Assembly: GCA_002685535.1 (NCBI GenBank)
Contig: NYXK01000007.1
Location: forward strand, 1 to 33,200
DNA from: Deltaproteobacteria bacterium
Lineage (GTDB): Bacteria; SAR324; NAC60-12
Length of the DNA stretch: 33,200 nucleotides
Reading direction: 5' to 3'
The notes beneath the pieces are model-generated. The model was not told the origin of the DNA and did no database searches. It worked only from the letters and a program-made list of their open reading frames with translations. The translations under genes and the position numbers were made by a program. Below, piece after piece: positions 31,948 through 33,200 of this stretch (the first letter of the stretch is position 1; the number at the start of each line of letters is the position of its first letter).

Positions 31948-33200
31948 ATGAAGTACCCATCACCATATATCGGCCTCTTTGCGGCCACCGCCGTCCTCTC
32001 ACTTCCTCTCAACATCAACATGGGTGCATATTCTCCAGCTCTGGTAGTCGGTGATGGAGCTATTGGGTTCGAAGGCCAAACTGGTGCGAACGAAGTCGCA
32101 AACTTGATGAACACACTTCAAGGCGCAACTGCCAATGGTGCTACACCTGCTGCAGGAGGAGCTACCACTGGAATCACTCAGCCTGCCGCGCCCGCAGAGC
32201 AACCTGCACCAGCTGCACCAGCTGCCGAGAGCATTGCCACCGGCGAACTTCCACAGGGCATGGGCAAGATCGTGAACTCTCGTGCGGACGAGTTCGAGGG
32301 GCTGACTCCTGAAGAGCAAGAGGCTTTGGAAGAGGCCCAAGAGGAAGCCGCAATTACTGACAACACCAAGCGTGCAGTAGACGAGTTCGAGGGATTGACC
32401 CCTGAGGAGCAAGAGGCTCTCGAGGAGGCTCAAGAAGAGGCCGCCATCACCGATAATACCAAGCGTGCTGCCGATGAGTTTGAGGGCTTGACTGCTGAGG
32501 AGCAGGAGGCGCTGGAAGAGGCTCAAGAGGAAGCCGCAATTACGGACAACACCAAGCGTGCAGCAGATGAGTTCGAGGGGTTGACTCCAGAGGAGCAAGA
32601 GGCACTTGAGGAAGCTCAAGAAGAGGCTGCAATTACTGACAACACTAAGCGTGATGAGTTCGAGAGCCTCACAGCTGAGGAGCGAGAAGCTCTCGAGGAA
32701 GCACAGGAGGAAGCTGCCATCACCGACAATACTAAACGGGACGAGTTTGAAGGCCTCACCGCTGAAGAACAAGAAGCTCTTGAGGAGGCCCAGGAAGAGG
32801 CAGCAATCACCGACAACACCAAGCGCGATGAATTCTCTGAATTGACTCCTGAGGAGCGAGAGGCTCTTGAGGAGGCCCAGGAAGAGGCAGCAATCACCGA
32901 CAATACCAAGCGCGATGAGTTCTCCGAATTGACTCCTGAGGAGCGAGAGGCTCTTGAGGAGGCCCAAGAGGAAGCAGCAATCACCGATAACACCAAGCGC
33001 GATGAGTTCTCTGAATTGACTCCTGAGGAGCGAGAGGCTCTTGAGGAGGCCCAGGAAGAAGCTGCCATTACCGACAATACCAAGCGAGCACTCACAGCCG
33101 AGGAAGAGGAAGAGATCGATGAGGAGATTGACATCGAGGATAATTCGAAGCGCGCTCTCACGGCTGAAGAAGTGGAGGAGCTTGAGGAAGAGATCGATAT
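31948..33200 (+). CDS. Secreted Kex2-processed repeat precursor (KEP/RiPP-like), 3' end beyond window
   Basis: The ORF runs from the ATG at 31948 to the window edge with no stop (417 codons seen) and no intron needed. A signal peptide (MKYPSPYIGLFAATAVLSLP) is followed by GAYSPALVVGDGAIGFEG, an Ala/Pro-rich linker, and from residue 113 tandem units. Nine full units of 29-31 residues each begin DEF(E/S), contain LT(P/A)EE(Q/R)EALEEA and end in ITDNTKR. Two shorter, more divergent units (ALTAEEEEE..., ALTAEEVEE...) follow. Kex2-type cleavage after each KR and carboxypeptidase trimming would release acidic peptides of about 27-29 residues with no Cys and predicted helical character. This matches fungal KEP precursors, including those of ustiloxin-type RiPPs, but no UstYa/DUF3328 or other maturation gene is visible in the window. 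The product is unknown; the family call rests on architecture. Confidence 0.88.
   Translation, partial: MKYPSPYIGLFAATAVLSLPLNINMGAYSPALVVGDGAIGFEGQTGANEVANLMNTLQGATANGATPAAGGATTGITQPAAPAEQPAPAAPAAESIATGELPQGMGKIVNSRADEFEGLTPEEQEALEEAQEEAAITDNTKRAVDEFEGLTPEEQEALEEAQEEAAITDNTKRAADEFEGLTAEEQEALEEAQEEAAITDNTKRAADEFEGLTPEEQEALEEAQEEAAITDNTKRDEFESLTAEEREALEEAQEEAAITDNTKRDEFEGLTAEEQEALEEAQEEAAITDNTKRDEFSELTPEEREALEEAQEEAAITDNTKRDEFSELTPEEREALEEAQEEAAITDNTKRDEFSELTPEEREALEEAQEEAAITDNTKRALTAEEEEEIDEEIDIEDNSKRALTAEEVEELEEEID
32284..33200 (+). repeat. Tandem coding repeat, units of 87-93 bp
   Basis: Unit boundaries, each ending on the Arg codon of KR, are 32284-32373, 32374-32466, 32467-32559, 32560-32652, 32653-32739, 32740-32826, 32827-32913, 32914-33000 and 33001-33087. 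Divergent units follow at 33088-33153 and from 33154 on. Units 1-4 start with one or two extra residues (A, AV, AA, AA); units 5-9 start directly at DEF. Units 7-9 encode identical peptides and differ only at a few synonymous sites, which points to recent duplication or gene conversion. Confidence 0.95.

Noticed and set aside
31999..33161. Long minus-strand ORFs (322 and 181 codons) with Leu/Ser-rich repeats
   Set aside because: They are antisense shadows of the plus-strand tandem repeat, whose repeated Glu/Ala codons leave other frames open. The plus frame has a signal peptide and KR-bounded units.
1..33200. CRISPR array or prokaryotic features
   Set aside because: Spliceosomal introns throughout show a eukaryotic genome. 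The only regular repeats are coding and encode the KR-bounded peptides.

Overview
This window reads as a filamentous ascomycete nuclear genome, with a Leotiomycetes-like flavour; the class assignment is inference. The genes are monocistronic on both strands and interrupted by short introns (mostly 46-136 nt) with GTAAGT-like donors and CTRAC-type branch points. Families include a hybrid histidine kinase, a Drs2-type lipid flippase, CRIPT and a decayed LicD gene. Exon boundaries were read by eye from splice consensus plus reading-frame continuity, with no transcript evidence.

Layout: (i) 294-4790 (+), a six-exon GAF-containing hybrid histidine kinase; (ii) 6195-6973 (+), a thioredoxin-fold peroxiredoxin-like protein; (iii) 7839-8947 (+), a membrane-anchored prolyl-4-hydroxylase-like dioxygenase; (iv) 9236-10189 (+), an unknown Ser/Pro-rich protein; (v) 11398-13789 (+), a four-helix membrane protein with a large glycosylated ectodomain; (vi) 13.8-17.9 kb, a sparse stretch with small unknown genes at 14074, 14912 (uncertain), 16575 (+) and 17251-17887 (-); (vii) 18537-18903 (-), an 88-residue secreted six-cysteine peptide precursor; (viii) 19.0-21.1 kb, no convincing gene; (ix) 21108-21578 (-), CRIPT, divergent from 22097-26243 (+), the P4-ATPase; (x) 27040-28104 (-), an MDR-family oxidoreductase; (xi) 28.1-31.9 kb, gene-poor and partly AT-rich, carrying a broken LicD-family gene; (xii) 31948 to the window end (+), a secreted precursor made of tandem 29-31-residue repeats each ending in Lys-Arg.

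The most interesting locus is the last one. It has a signal peptide, a 112-residue leader, nine full near-identical acidic repeats and two shorter divergent repeats, punctuated by KR dibasic sites. This is the architecture of Kex2-processed repeat proteins (KEPs), the group that includes fungal RiPP precursors (ustiloxin, phomopsin and epichloecyclin types) and secreted signalling peptides. The frame stays open at the window edge, so the gene is incomplete here and any partner enzymes downstream cannot be seen. The second notable item is the small six-cysteine secreted peptide at 18.5-18.9 kb. The other genes look like unrelated neighbours rather than members of one pathway.
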